64,000 nt of DNA from the NCBI RefSeq assembly GCF_030272615.1, contig NC_081415.1, forward strand, positions 191,422,270 to 191,486,269. Reading direction: 5' to 3'. Position numbers and translations under genes: made by a program. The stretch comes from Cryptomeria japonica (Eukaryota; Streptophyta; Pinopsida; Cupressales; Cupressaceae). The notes under the pieces were generated by a model that was not told where the DNA came from, did no database searches, and saw only the letters and a program-made list of their open reading frames with translations. Position 1 is the first letter of the stretch, and each line of letters opens with the position of its first letter. Shown piece after piece: positions 12,055 through 25,143 of the stretch.

Positions 12055-15000
12055 GGCATTTTATTAAAAAAAAAAAACACAACGCATTTTCATTTTGAAA
12101 GAAAACCGAAGCAAGCGGTGATCATCTTGCCTCCCTGCCCCCCCCCCCCCCCGCCGGAGCGATCTCTGCACAAGCAAGTTAAGGTTTTTTTTGCAATCAA
12201 AGGAACTCTTTGTTTTTCAATGAAGGGCAACTAATTTTTTTTCGCAGTCAAGGGTAACTAGTTTTTTTTGCAAATTAATCCATTTTGTGCATATCCTGCG
12301 ATCTTAAAATTCCATGAAATGACATCTGTTTGAGGTATTCCATCATACAGTTCACATGCCATGTGTATGCTACCCCATTTTGTGATTTTTGTTATTGGAG
12401 CATTTGCAACTAGTTTCTGACAAAAGACCCCCTTCGATTATGCTTTGATGGATGTCCATACCTTGTTCCAAAGCTCCTATTTTGGCACACGCACGGAGGA
12501 TGTTGGCAAATGTTGCATTGAGATAAACATGACTGTATTTCATGAGGATTTGAACTCAATAATATGTTAGATTCTCCCAAGGATGGATGGACTATACACT
12601 TGAAAGGTAGATGATTAAGGATGATGACAAGGTGAATTTTCCTTAGAATGATAGGGTTGATTTTCCTAAGAACAAGTAGATTCATGTAAACTAGAGGATA
12701 CAAATTTGGACAAAATAATGGAAGGAGACTAAAACTAGATAGATTCACCTAAATGGGAGTGTAGTCATCTAAGGATAGAAAAAAATCACCATTTGTGTAA
12801 GAAAGATGGATAAGATAAATGATTTATGTGAAATAGATTCACCTAAGAGAAAGTAGATTCACATAAGGATAGGTGGATTTTCCTAAACATGAAGGGATAA
12901 GACTTAACAAAAAGAGGACTCAGGATGATGACAAGGAGGATTCATTTAAGGATATGGCATATTCACTTAAGGGATAGTGTATTCTCCCAAGAATATGGAA
13001 AAATTATTGATTGGTGGAATGACATACTAGATCGAGGAATGATACAAGGGTAGATTCACCTAAATATAGGGTAAATTCAGCTAAAAGGGTACCCATGAGA
13101 TTGTGGTACTGAATACCTATCTATGGATGGTGTATTTGGATACAAGTATGATGAAACCATGCTTGTGTATGATGAAACAAAGTCCAGATCTCTATTATAG
13201 GTCCAACATAATCTCTATTATTTGAGACACCATTTTATTAGCATATCCAATTAGGGTAATTTATGGGTTTAATTATGGATCATGTTGTCTATTTCCATGC
13301 ACTATTCAACTTATTTGGATGTATTGTGATTATTTTAATTTTGAAGTTATAAATAAATTATGTTTGTACCTTAGAAAGGGTAACTCCAATTGATGTTTGG
13401 GCAGTTTATTTGAAAACTTATGGTGATTATTGCCCTATGTTATGTAATGGAGTTATTTTTACACTAAGTAATTAACTAGAAAAATGAATTTGTATTGTTG
13501 TACAAGTATGATGAAACCATGCTTGTGTGTTTACATGTTTGTGCATCCTATTGAGAACCAACCTCGCTGTTGAGGAACTCAATGAATGTGGTGTTAAGTA
13601 GAAGAATGGAAAACTCAAGAAGCTATGGTGACATATTGTGGCATTATTAGGGATTATCTCTATTGACCACACCTTTCAAAGATAGTATCCCCTAGTTCTC
13701 CTCATAGAATGGACCACTGGATGGCTCATAGTGGTATCCTATCCTACATTGATTTTGATGGCATTGCCGATAGTTGGTATGTGGTTCTTGGTATGGGTTT
13801 CCTCTTACCCTATTATCTTATTTATATCTTTGTTCCAACATGTGGAGATTGATTTTTGTCATGCTATGATGATTTTGATGTTTGCATGTGTTTTGACATT
13901 ATGCAAATAGATATGATGTCACACCATACTTATGTTTTGATATAGTGTAGGTGATGGTTACATGTTGTTGATGGTAGCGATTTGGGTTCAAAGACATAAT
14001 TCCACATACACACACAAATATTTGAAGATGCAAATTATATTATTCCTTCTTAGTGGTGATTAGTGTTGGAAGATTTGCACACATGTAGAGAGGAACTCAT
14101 GTTAGATACAATAGGTTGTCTTTGATAACATATGAATGTGCCTCATGATGTATACATATAGCTTTGGTGTGTGACATGCATGCACATTTTTCCATAAGAC
14201 ACATTGCTATGTGGCATGTGCCCTATGCATGTCCTCTTTGTGAGGCATGTTGCTATGTGAAATGTGGCCCTAGGTGTGTCTTCTCTATGAGGTGTATTGC
14301 CATGATATGTTAGGATTTGTAGTGTGTAGGCCACAAATGCATGCATGAGGGACTATTATTATAGTCATGTCTTCTGCATTAGGTACATGGCCATGCCATG
14401 TGGGATTTTTTGTGTTCATGCCACAAATTCACACATGAGCGACTATTATTGGAGTCATGATGAATCTTCACTCTATTTAGCCACAATTTCTAGTCATATA
14501 GTTATGTAATGTGCACTTTTAAGGATTGTGAAGTTTCCTTCAATTATTGACGATCTCTCATACTTGTTGCATTGGCCAACAATTTTATTTTATCTTGTTT
14601 GAATTAGTTTAATCACTATTGTGAGTTTTCTCTATTGTGTAGTTATTGTGGCTATGTTTGATTTGCTATTAGAATTGAACACATTTGTTTGACTTATTAT
14701 TGGTACTATTTTTTCTTTCTTTCAATATTTATGATCTTTGGTAGTTTAGTGAAACTCTTGCTATTTTTAAATGTTGCCTTCTTTGTTGTGATGTGATTCC
14801 TCACCAAGATCGACATAGATAACCTTGGATGAGTGTATATAAGGAATCAAACATTGGGAAAATTTGAGGATAGGGGTAAGTGTTTGTTGTATGGGTAGCT
14901 ACGATCCACTTGTACATTCTTAGTGATTATTGACGGCTATGTCTTGGAGGCTAATCCCATTAAACAAACAAGGGGGAAGTCATACATAATCATATGAATC

Positions 15001-16389
15001 CTCCCTAGTTGTGTGTGGATTCAAGACCATCATTTCATATGGTTCTTGGTTACTTTGTGAGACCATGGCATCCTCTTAAACCAATATGTGAGCCTTGTAT
15101 TGTTATCCCTACAATGTGGATGAATAAGTGTATGTTAAAATAAATGCTTTGCATGCCATATAGTTTCATATGAGTTGTTCACATCATCAGATCATGATTT
15201 AGAATATGTGAATTCTTTTATCCATGTGAAGTTGAATGATTGATTATGAAAATGTGTTATACATTGAATCATAATCTGTAAGATGTTAGAAAAAATATTT
15301 ATGCTTTCATAGTGAAATGTTGACAAAATGGGGTCCTAGTCTAGGAAAGTAAACTACAAACTTATACATTCACCATTTCAAAACATTTTATTGGGGAATA
15401 GTCAATTTGGTTCAATTTAATTCCTCTAGGAGAGACCAGCAATATGATTAATTGTTCTATTTTGGTGTGATTGGATATGATTAGATATAATTTCATTGAA
15501 GATGCAAGAACTAAGTAAAAATGTAAAATTGACAAGATTAAGCATAAATAGGCAAATAATAAAGCAAAAAGCTAACATAGAGGTACATATTTGGAAATAA
15601 GACTCTAAAATGAACCTAATCAGTTACCTATAGGGAAAATGAGGTTAGATATAATCTACCTATATGGAAAGTGGTTAAACTCTACCTCTAAGTGGCTCAT
15701 CTTGAGCATTGTCAGTATATGGGCATTGATGGCATATTATATTTGGATCTATCATTTTTGTGGGTGCAAAATTAACAAGGTAAAATAGTATTAGTGGGAT
15801 CATGATCTCATCAAAATGGTTTGGGCTTTGCATTTATGATAGCACATTGATCACACCTTACAAAAGGTTCCAATCTCATACATAGCATCCCAAAGTAAGG
15901 TCAATAATGATGTAAATTAATGCTTAAACTGGAGTTTTGGGTAGTCATATACCGATCATTTCCAGGATTGATGCTTAAACTGGAGTTCTGGGTAGTCATA
16001 TACCCATGGCATAGGGTAGGGGTGACCTGCAAACAATGCTAGTTCTAGATGCCTGTTTGCTTGGTGTATAACTTGTCAAAATTAGATTGATTGGCTACAA
16101 GTTTGCCATAAAGTTTCCAACTTATCACCAGTGAAAATACAAGAACCAAGGCTTAGAATACTCAAAAATGTCTCTCAGAAAGTCTGCAATAGGCAAACTT
16201 TTAGTAAGAATTTGCAGACACAATGCTCAGAAATTCACACAATCAGATACATTAAATATGTTCTCTATTAAGTTCAATGTTTTAAGATGAAAAAGAAGAT
16301 TTAAATGGTTTTGGTTCAATTTGCAATTTTTGTTAATCTTTTGCACTGAAGTTTCCATAGCCTGATTTTTTTGCCTCTGAAGAAAGACC
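12055..16389. other. Left non-coding arm of CACTA D
   Basis: There is no convincing gene here. It contains a C16 run at 12139-12154, a diverged direct repeat field at 12590-13090, short repeats around 14150-14430 (variants of GCATGTTGCTATGTGGCATG), and a direct duplication of about 35 bases (TGATGCTTAAACTGGAGTT at 15931 and 15968). Promoter sequence for the transposase gene should lie near its right end but no clear element can be assigned. Confidence 0.6.
12590..13090. repeat. Degenerate direct repeats, AGATTCACCTAAG type
   Basis: The word GATTCACCTAAG or close variants (GATTTTCCTAAG, TATTCACTTAAGG, TATTCTCCCAAG) recurs about ten or more times at irregular spacing of 20-50 bases. Arrays of short words inside CACTA ends often bind the TNPA-like protein. 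This array is 650-1150 bases in from the end, further than usual. Confidence 0.6.
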
Positions 16390-19300
16390 ATGTCAGATAA
16401 TATCAACGAAGAACAAAATAAGGAGACAATTACTAGATTATGGTCTAAATTGAAAAGAAAAGGTGATGGGAAATGTTATTGTCCCTGCAAAATTTGTAAG
16501 GGCTTAAAGACTAGAAGACTTCTAATCAAAACAACTAAGAAACATTGTAGGCAGCATGGTCACATTGAAGGGGGACATGATTATCATCCACTGGTAAGTT
16601 GTTCATTATATCATTTTAATAATTTATATACATAAGAAATCACTTGATAATGAGATCATGATCATGGTTTATTTATGTTGATCATTTTTATATAGGTCGA
16701 GCACCCCAGGGCACATGATATGGACCAACACAACCCGAAGAATATGGTTTTCAAAGTGGAGGAACATGGAGGTGTGAATATCGAAGTTGAAGATAATGAT
16801 CCCATGGAAGATGACGATCATGCACCAGAAAACACAATTGAAGATGATGGTACAAATACATTGATCCATGACACATTTAGTACTGGCACAGCTGATCATG
16901 ATGATCAGGATGACCTTGATGTTCATTATTTACCTCTTCTTGAGAAGGCATATGAGCCCCTTTACAAAGGCTCCCAAACAACTCTTCTCTTTGTTGTATT
17001 GTTGTTGGTGAACTTGAAGGTTATGAATGGTTTATCCAACATAACAATCTCATGTATGTTAAGGTATGTCATACATGTCATTACAGTTAATAAATGGTGA
17101 ATCATGTACCATTAATATTCTTTATATTAACACCTCAAACTTTTTTTTTTGCTGTAGATTGATAGGTGAGTTTTTCTTACCACCATCAAATATTCTACCT
17201 TGCTCATACCGAGAATTATCTGCCATTATGAAAGATATTGGAATGGAGTATCAAACAATAGATGCTTGTCCCAATGATCATATTATAGATCATAAACAAC
17301 ATGAATTTGGAACAGAATGCCCTGAATGTCATATCAATAGATATCGAATAGATCAAATAACAAAAAAGGTTCCTCACAAGGTTCTTTGTTATATTCCCAT
17401 TATTCCACGTATGCAATGATTATTCAGGTGCACTAGCTTGGCACAATTTATGGATTACCATGCACACAATAGAAGTCAAGATGACATTATTTGAATGCCT
17501 GCGAATGGTTCAGCATTTATGGACATAGAGGAAAAGTGGTTAAAGAAGAACCTCATAATCTCAGGCTTTCATTAGCAGTGGATGGTGTCAATCCATTTGG
17601 AGAGTTGAGATTTGTTTACTCGGTGTGGCCTATTTTTGTTATCAACAATAATATTCCTCCATGGATGTCAATAAAGAGGGAGCACATAATGTTGGCAATG
17701 ATTGTTCTAGGTATTTTATCATTTAATAGTCATCTACATTTAATTATAAATATTGCAGTAAAATGGTCATAATAATTATGTAATGTTTTTGTTCATTCCA
17801 CTAGGCAAGTACCAAGTTAAAGATATGAATGTATATATTGAGCCTCTTATCGACGAGTTGCTAGAGTTATGGAATGGTGTGACCATGTATGACATCTCTA
17901 GACCAATAGGACAAAGACAATTTCAATTCCATGCAATGCTTGTATGGACAATACATGATGCCCCAGGGCTAACACATTTTTGTGGTACGTAGTGTTCAAG
18001 TTGCGCATGATAATTATAATTATAAAAATTAATAGATTTAATAGAATTATACATTATCTTGTAGGTCTTCAAACAAAGGGAAAATTTGCATGTCTAGTTT
18101 GTGGTCCAAAGATGAAATCCCATCATTCAAAAAGTTTAGGAAAGCAGGTGTTTGATGAGTATAGGCACTTCCTTCACAAAAATCATAAGTACCAGAATAC
18201 TGAAAAACATCTTTTCAATGGGAAAGAAGAGACTACATCAAAGCCACGAAGAATGACTCCTCACTTATGGAAGTTAGAATATAATAGAATTAATCGTCAA
18301 GATAATGTCATTCCATCTAATGGTTTATGTTTGGAATTTGAATTTTTCTATCGTGTTTTGTTTACTGATGATGTAATTGATGATGCTGAAGGTCGTCAAG
18401 GCATGGATGACCACCTTCCAAAGGGACTAAAAATTTATCCCAGACAATTCAGTAGGTTGCCTTACTATGAGCAGCTACAAATTGTGCATTTGTTTGATAC
18501 AATGCATATTGGAAAGAATATAATTGAGACATTATGGAAAATATTGGATGGAAGGCGTGACAAAGACAAAATTGTCAAAATTTGTAGTGACATTGTGGAA
18601 TCCAATCATGCAATGAAAAATGTCATTCAATCAAATAGCAATGGAGATTAGATTAATATAAGTGCCCTTCCTTGTTTATTAACGGAGCAGCAAAGCAATT
18701 CTATAAAAGAAGTCATACGAAAAATTCAATTTCCCACAGGATTTGTTGCGAACATAAACAATCTCATATCAAAGAAGAGTGAATTTGGGCTAGGGATGAA
18801 AATGCATGATTGGCATACCTTCATTAAGGTAATTCGTGTTCTTGTGTATTTACTATATATTTGTATATTACGCATGTACTTTTCATTGTATTATGTTAGA
18901 AAACAATGAAAAGATCATTTTATAATTGTTGCAGTACCTTCTACCTCTATCTCTCCCAGACCACTTCGACAATAATATCAAGCAAGTCATATATGATCTT
19001 GGAAAATACATGAGGTAAGTAGTGATGTTTGTTCAATTTCTTGTATAGATATTATATTTGCCATTTGTTTTACTTGTTATGAAATATATTGTATATTATT
19101 TTGTAAAGTCTCATTTATATATTTTTGCATCTTCAATCTCTTTTAGGTGGTTGTCATCTAAAGAAATCCACAAGGAAGATATAAAATATTGGAAGAGAAA
19201 AATTCCTCATCTAATGTGTGAAATGCAAAAGTGTCTACCTTCAACTTTTTTCAATGCACAAGAACACTACCTCATACACCAAGTTGAGGAGATTGAATTG

Positions 19301-20605
19301 TGTGGACCTGTACACACTAGGTCAATGTGGATGGTTGAGAGGCACTTGAAATTTTTGAAGGCTTTGGTTCGACAAAGAGCACATCCTGAGGGTTCTATGG
19401 TGGAGGGATATATGGTATACCAAACTATGGTGTACATTACTAAATATCTTCCTAAGTTTGCAGCAAAAATCCATGTAGATCACATCTGGGATCCTGACCC
19501 CATTAATAAATTTGAAGGGGAGCACTTGATGGGGAAAGGTAGATTGAAGAAAGTGAGAGGTAATTCTAACATGTTATTGTAGTAAATTAATTCTTCATCT
19601 TCTAAATAAATCAGTTGTAAGTGGTCTATTAATTATTTGTACGGTTGGTCAGGAGTGGGATGCGCTACATTTGTATATTGCAAACAATCTTGATTGGATG
19701 ACTGTGTGGATTGAACGATGTCAACATTCTGGTCGCACATTAACATGGGATGGTATTGCTTCATTGGCTAAAGAAGCTCATCGTAATGGAGATTCCAATG
19801 TTACACGCATATGGTTTAAGAGATCAACAGGTACGTATAATTTTATTAATAACCCATATGTTTATCAACTCATGATGCAATAATTTTAATATGTTAGACA
19901 TATTGCAGGTCAAACAGCACAAGGCTATGTGCTGCAATGGTCATAAATTTTGCATCAAATAGTTGGATGACATGAAGAAAACTTGTGATTCTGGGATAAT
20001 TGCATTCTTTGAGGTGACCAATATTTCATCTAGAAAAGACATACATCCTCAAGAGTCTCAAAATTGATACTATGGCATTTTGGATGATATACTTGAGTGT
20101 GACTTTAATTCCTTCAAATTAGTTTTGTTCGTCATCAAATGGTATAGGCTACGACTGAATAAAAATGATCCTGGTAGAACTGTTATCGAACATGATAATG
20201 AATTTGCAATGGTTAATACAAGATCATTTGAATGAGTTGGGGATGAGCCCTATGTTCTTCCAAGTCAATGTGAGCAGTTATTTTACTCGGAGGTTCCACA
20301 TAAACTGGGTTGGTCATTTGTTGTTAGACATGATCCAAGAGGAAGGCCGATAATGTATAATGTGAAGGAAGAAGAAGATACTGAAGAAGTAGAAGATGAT
20401 ATAGATGATGATCATGATCGACAGTTAGTCAATGATGTTTCTAACAGAAATGTACATGAAGAAGAAGCTGCTGATGATGATGATGCTATTGTTGATGATG
20501 ATGGTGATGGTGATGGTGATGGTGATGGTGATGGTGATGGTGACAGTGATGGTGATTTCGATGACGATGACAAACACAATGATGATGATGATGACGATGA
20601 TGATG

Positions 20606-20643
<38 letters not shown>

Positions 20644-20682
20644 AGTCATGATGATGAGTTGGATGAAGAAGAAGATGAATGA
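16390..20682 (+). pseudogene. CACTA TNP2-type transposase gene, nine exons, decayed
   Basis: This gene would cut and move the element. Inferred exons: 16390-16593 (transposase-associated Cys/His domain, CYCPCKICKG and HCRQHGH), 16696-17063 (LYKGSQTTLL), 17158-17710 and 17805-17984 (tnp2 core, LAVDGVNPFGEL, VWTIHDAPGL), 18065-18828 (TKGKFACLVCG, MTPHLWKLEY, HIGKNIIETLWKI), 18935-19014, 19147-about 19559 (DUF4218, VERHLKFLKALVRQRAHPEGS), 19653-19830, 19909-20682 (DUF4216, then acidic tail). Most junctions have GT/AG and keep frame; the one after 19559 does not fit cleanly. In-frame stops occur at 17417, about 17492, 18649, 19950, 20066 and 20235, and there is a one-base shift near 17550. I chose the start at 16390 because it opens the first conserved domain. 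Confidence 0.88.
20353..20682 (+). repeat. Asp/His-coding microsatellite tail of the transposase
   Basis: The last part of exon 9 is an open acidic stretch built on GATGGT repeats (about 20502-20560) and GATGAT then CATCAT repeats (20578-20645). It encodes a run of Asp/Gly-Asp, then about twelve histidines, then SHDDELDEEEDE and a stop at 20680-20682. It is in frame with DUF4216, so it is a C-terminal extension rather than a separate gene. Frames on the other strand here are only shadows. Confidence 0.85.
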
Positions 20683-21442
20683 CATGAATGAAATGTATGA
20701 GATGCGATTATTATATTATCTATTTAATATTGATATCTTGATAGAAATTGATTTGACTTATATGGTTACATAAATAATTCATATGTTTTGAATTCTAATG
20801 CCATTACTTAATTAATTCATGATGCACCTCTAGCTATGTGATAGATGGTAATTTAAAATACATATGTGATGGATTACATGCTTATGATGATACATGTGAC
20901 ATTTTTTGAACTTTGTGTTTATTTATGGAATGTGGACTACTTATTAGCTATGTGATGGATGGTGATTTATGATACGTATGTGATGGATTACATGTTTATG
21001 ATGATACACATGTGATTCTTATGATGCTCAATTACATATATGATGATACATATGTGATGCTTATGATGCTTATGATACTACAGTATTTATTGTTTATCAA
21101 ATTACACATGTAATGCTTATGATGCTCAATTGTTGGTGCAAGAACCTGAACCCCTTTGACGAGGATCCTACACAGTCTCATGGATCGACAAGTTTAAGTC
21201 AATATACCTTATAGAAATAATATATTTTTAAAAAATTACAAGAAAAACAAACTTCCTGGATTTTTCAAACCTCAACATTAGCAGCAAATCTAATAAAGTT
21301 ATCAACACTTGAGGCCCCAGTTGGACTTACGCAAATTTTAATCTCAACATCAACTTTATGGCCGACTTCTTCATCAATATTACCCTCATTTGCAAAATAT
21401 CTCTCTCATTACCAACTAACTCTCTCATTTGATGGTGCACAG
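20683..21442. other. Region between the two CACTA D genes
   Basis: It contains a direct duplication of about 70 bases (20834-20902 and 20948-21016; shared core TATGTGATGGATTACATG) plus further ATGATACA/TGTGATGCTTATGATG copies to 21130. No coding exon can be assigned before the splice acceptor at 21441-21442, so the first exon of the second gene may lie here unseen. Confidence 0.6.
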
Positions 21443-22186
21443 GTATCACCAAATAGGTATTTGTCAGATGTGTCTTCCTTGAGTGAGGGAAATGCAGGAA
21501 TAGAAGAGGAAAGTGAGACATGTAGTAGATCTCAAATAGGGAGATCAACTAGAGGTCAAAAGATTAGAAGAAAATTCAATAAACGCATGGAATTTTTTCT
21601 TGCTCAAGGGGGGTCATGTTCTTATGATGATGAGACCAAAGGCAACATTGAGGTGCCCTTGAGGTACAAACATCTACTGAAACAATGTGTACCCAAGGAA
21701 CTTCCTCCAATAAACACTGATTTTTGTGTTAATGAGAGGATATATCGCATAGCACCTTCGTCGTTACATGGTTTGGGCCTATTTTCCATGGACAGCATAA
21801 AGGTCTATTACAACAAAGTTGTTGAATTGATGGAGTTTGTTGGACCTTGTTACAATTATAATGATTGGATGCAGATTGTTTGATATAAAAAAAGTATGCG
21901 TAGGTATGCACTGTCAATCAATTATATACAACAAAAAGATAATGATCAAAGTAAATGAGTGGTTGTATACATTGATGGAAGGCCAAAAGCAACAGGGAAT
22001 ATTGTAGGTTTTATAAATAGTACATGACCTGGGTCAACGAATAAGCAACCCAATTGCATATTTGAGGCACGTGAGGGAAATTGTGTGTTTGTATGTGTGA
22101 TAAAATCAATAAGTGTAGGGGAAGAGCTGCTAATTGATTACAATTTGAATCGTATAGATACAAACAAAGTTACTATCATGGGGGTG
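21443..22186 (+). pseudogene. SET-domain-like exon of the second CACTA D gene
   Basis: The exon follows an AG acceptor (TGCACAG) and reads in one frame, with three TGA stops, to a GTACGT donor. After a basic segment (RSTRGQKIRRKFNKRMEF) it has VNERIYRIAPSSLHGLGLFS, as at the start of SET domains (GxG, then LFA/LFS). Later it has ATGNIVGFINST, KQPNC and the C-terminal SET box SVGEELLIDYN. SET domains transfer methyl groups to lysine. The usual NHSCxPN is replaced by INST...KQPNC, so activity is uncertain. TGA stops lie at about 21880, 21955 and 22025. It could instead be a distant SET-fold protein. Splice phase links it to the exons that follow. Confidence 0.68.
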
Positions 22187-22319
22187 GTACGTACTATATA
22201 TATATCATTTAAGCCAACTTCCAATTAATGAATCCAATAAACCATTGTATTATTAAGTTTTTTTGCTAGGTCTATTGGTTTCATTTTGCTAACGTTTTTA
22301 TATTTTTTCTTTGTCACAG

Positions 22320-25143
22320 GGCCACATGGATCCACCACATAGCACAGATAGGGGTGTAGGTCCCAACACTCCTATGGAGCAGGTAAACCTCATTGTAATT
22401 GTACAAATTAGATAGAAGCAAACTATTACATTATGATCTTTTCTTGAGTTTTTTGAAGTAATTTTGAATGTGTTAATTATATTCTTCTCACGGATGGATG
22501 TTCAGGATAAGGGAAAGGAACCTGTAGTACCTCAACACCTCCATAAGGATGTGGGGCACTCAACAATGTTATGCACTGATGACATCGCACTTAGTACAAA
22601 CCCTATACAATTGGTACAAATGAATATTAGAAAAATTAGCCAAGAGATTATTGATTTGGCAACCATAAGCCCTTAGACTAATGAGATAACAGGGAGGGTG
22701 CAACTATTGTTGTGGACAGTGGAAAACTTGCAAGTAAGAGCAATGAAAGCTTTAATCATAACAAAAGTTCAATAATGGTTTATATTTTTTTCTCTTTTAT
22801 GTCATTAACTAAAATATTTATGTTTTGTTTTTACATAAATTTATAAGGGCTCATCATCCTGATGGTGATGATCAGGGTATTGCAGGTAGTTCAGGTGATG
22901 ACCATGTTCTATATATTAAAACCACTCCTTTGGACTTGTGAACTTGCTTTTTTAATGTTTTATATATTTAATGTATTACTCTTCAAGTGCTGACATGGGT
23001 CTGAGGTCGACCTTAACTATATTGCCGACTGCAATGTCGGCAACACATAGCATGCAGACATCGTCTCTTGCACTGGCTCGTGTTGACCCACCCACTGGTG
23101 GTAGATCCCTCTTTTTCTCTCTCTTTTGTTATGTTTTTATTACCCTTGAAGTGTTCTTTCTTGGAGGCATTTCATAGTGGATTCATTTACTATGGTAGGA
23201 GATGCACATGAGGATGCACCAGAGGCAACTACTGGTGATAACATACCATCATTTCCTGGATCTTCCCGTATTGCTAGTACGGGAAGGTTGCAGGCCACAT
23301 TGGTGGTGAGTGATGAAGAATTGATTCCCTTGAAGATACAGAAGGTTCCAGGTACTTTAAAATTATTATTATATATAGTCTAATTGTAATTTACTTACTG
23401 ATCACTCATTTTGGACTAATGATCCCATTTTTTTTGCAGGAAATGATATTTTTTATAAAAATCTTAATGACATTACATTGCAGATATTTGGGCCCACCAT
23501 ACATAAAAGGTGGAACATCATACGTGAACTAATCCTTATCCACTTTTGATTTCATATCATTGCTAGAATAGTTTTCCTTTTATCCATTTCTTGAACTATA
23601 TCAAAGGTAGCTTCAGTTTCTTTCTAAATCTAACAAGTTTGTTTTTGCTTTAAAGGTGGAATGACCAAGAAAAAAAGTTAAAAGATGAACTCACAAACCG
23701 TATGGTAGGGTTATTTGGAAATGACACATTCAACAAGACTAAGCTCCTGGAAAAAGCTGGCACATATCTAAAGTATGTGAGGGACCAATACAGGACACAT
23801 TTAGAGAAGAACGTAAAGTATGAGTGTCCCCCCATGAATCCAAAGAGGGAGTGGAAGGACCTGATTTTGGATGCAAAGGAGAGAATTGAAAGGAAAAAAG
23901 GAAATACACCACTAGATGCCAGAAGAAGGTATGTGATACTATTAAGAATGTGAATATGTACTAATTATTCATTATATTTATATAATCTAACATATTTCAA
24001 ACTTTTCATAGATTGAGTGACACATCAAAAGCAACCAAGGCAAGACAAGAAAAGCATGGGCAACACAAACTCGGCTCTAGTGGTTATATGAAACTTGCAG
24101 CACGAATTGTAAGAATCAGTAAATTAAGTATCACATCAAAATATTTATAAATTGTAAACAAATTTTTTTTTATCAAACAATACAAGCAAAATTCACAATA
24201 CTAAGCAAAAATGCAAGGCTCTGAATTCAATAGAGCACCCACAGAAGATGACAAGAGAATTGGCTACCAGCAAGGCTATATAGCTATGGCTAAACGGCTA
24301 TGAGAATTGAGTGGGCAAACACGAGATTCTGATGCATCTGTCACAATGGTAAATAAGCTAAATGAAAATTATTTCAAATTGAATACTTAACCAATAATCT
24401 ATTTGATGTTAAGTTTCAACATAAAGTGACTATATTTTTTTTAAATAAGCAAGCAATGATAACACTACACATGACATTGGAATGTAGCATGATAATCGTG
24501 GAATAGAACCTGTACACGAAGGTCCGGATGTGCATCCTAGTAGTGGAGGTATTCATTTGCTATTCAAATTTTTTTATGTAATTATTAATACAATTAAACA
24601 TCTTAAATTGAAAATTAGTGTAGTAATTAATGTAACCTTTATTATTAATATTTTAGAGCATGTAGTCGGTGGTGACCAAGTGGAGCATGATCTAGGTAGA
24701 CAACATCAGGAACGTGATGTTCCCCAATCAGGTAAAGAGGACCACTGTTATTCCTTTAAACAAATTTAATTGCAATTGGTGTATTGATTAATGTAATGTT
24801 TCGTATTTCAACTCCAGAGGATCTAGAGGGTGTTTAGCATGTCGAGGTTGAGGCTAGACAAAATGATGTGGAAGATGATGTGGCCCCATCAGGTAAAGAG
24901 TGTAACGGTTGTGTTCTTTAAATTAATGAAATACTTGTAACAATAATAAAAAAATGTTTTGAATTTAACCCAATTCTTTGTTATTGCAGAGGACCCCCCT
25001 TTGGTTCATCATCCTCGTCCTTTGTATAGGACTAGGCAAACATCAAGAGCATGAGAAGAGGGCAGAACATCTGAAGATGGGGGAAATGATGAAGAAGACG
25101 ATGCTCCACTTAGACTTTACATAGCTTCAAAAAAAAAAAAAAA
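22320..25143 (+). pseudogene. TNPA-like (Ptta/En/Spm) part of the second CACTA D gene
   Basis: Small exons follow the SET-like exon: 22320-22383, 22506-22732 (a helical segment with one stop, QLVQMNIRKISQEIIDL), pieces near 22845-22910, 22985-23105 and 23177-23352, and 23440-23511. The recognisable domain is in exons 23656-23928 and 24012-24108: LFGNDTFNKTKLLEKAGTYL, REWKDLILDAKERIERKKGN and ATKARQEKHGQHKLGSSGYM, the form of the plant transposase Ptta/En/Spm family. This DNA-binding partner helps TNP2 recognise element ends. Later short exons repeat an acidic PSGKE-type pattern and end with RPLYRTRQTSRA, a stop, then an acidic stretch and a Lys run near 25143. Exons outside the conserved domain are tentative. 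Confidence 0.75.

Noticed and set aside
12139-12154. C16 run and neighbouring proline-coding frame
   Set aside because: It is a homopolymer inside the non-coding left arm of CACTA D; the frame across it is an artefact.
16669-16926. Minus-strand open frame over the transposase second exon
   Set aside because: It is antisense to conserved transposase coding sequence and has no domain of its own.
20425-20773. Overlapping open frames of Met/Ile or Met/Val repeats on both strands
   Set aside because: They are other-frame readings of the GATGGT/GATGAT/CAT microsatellite in the transposase tail.
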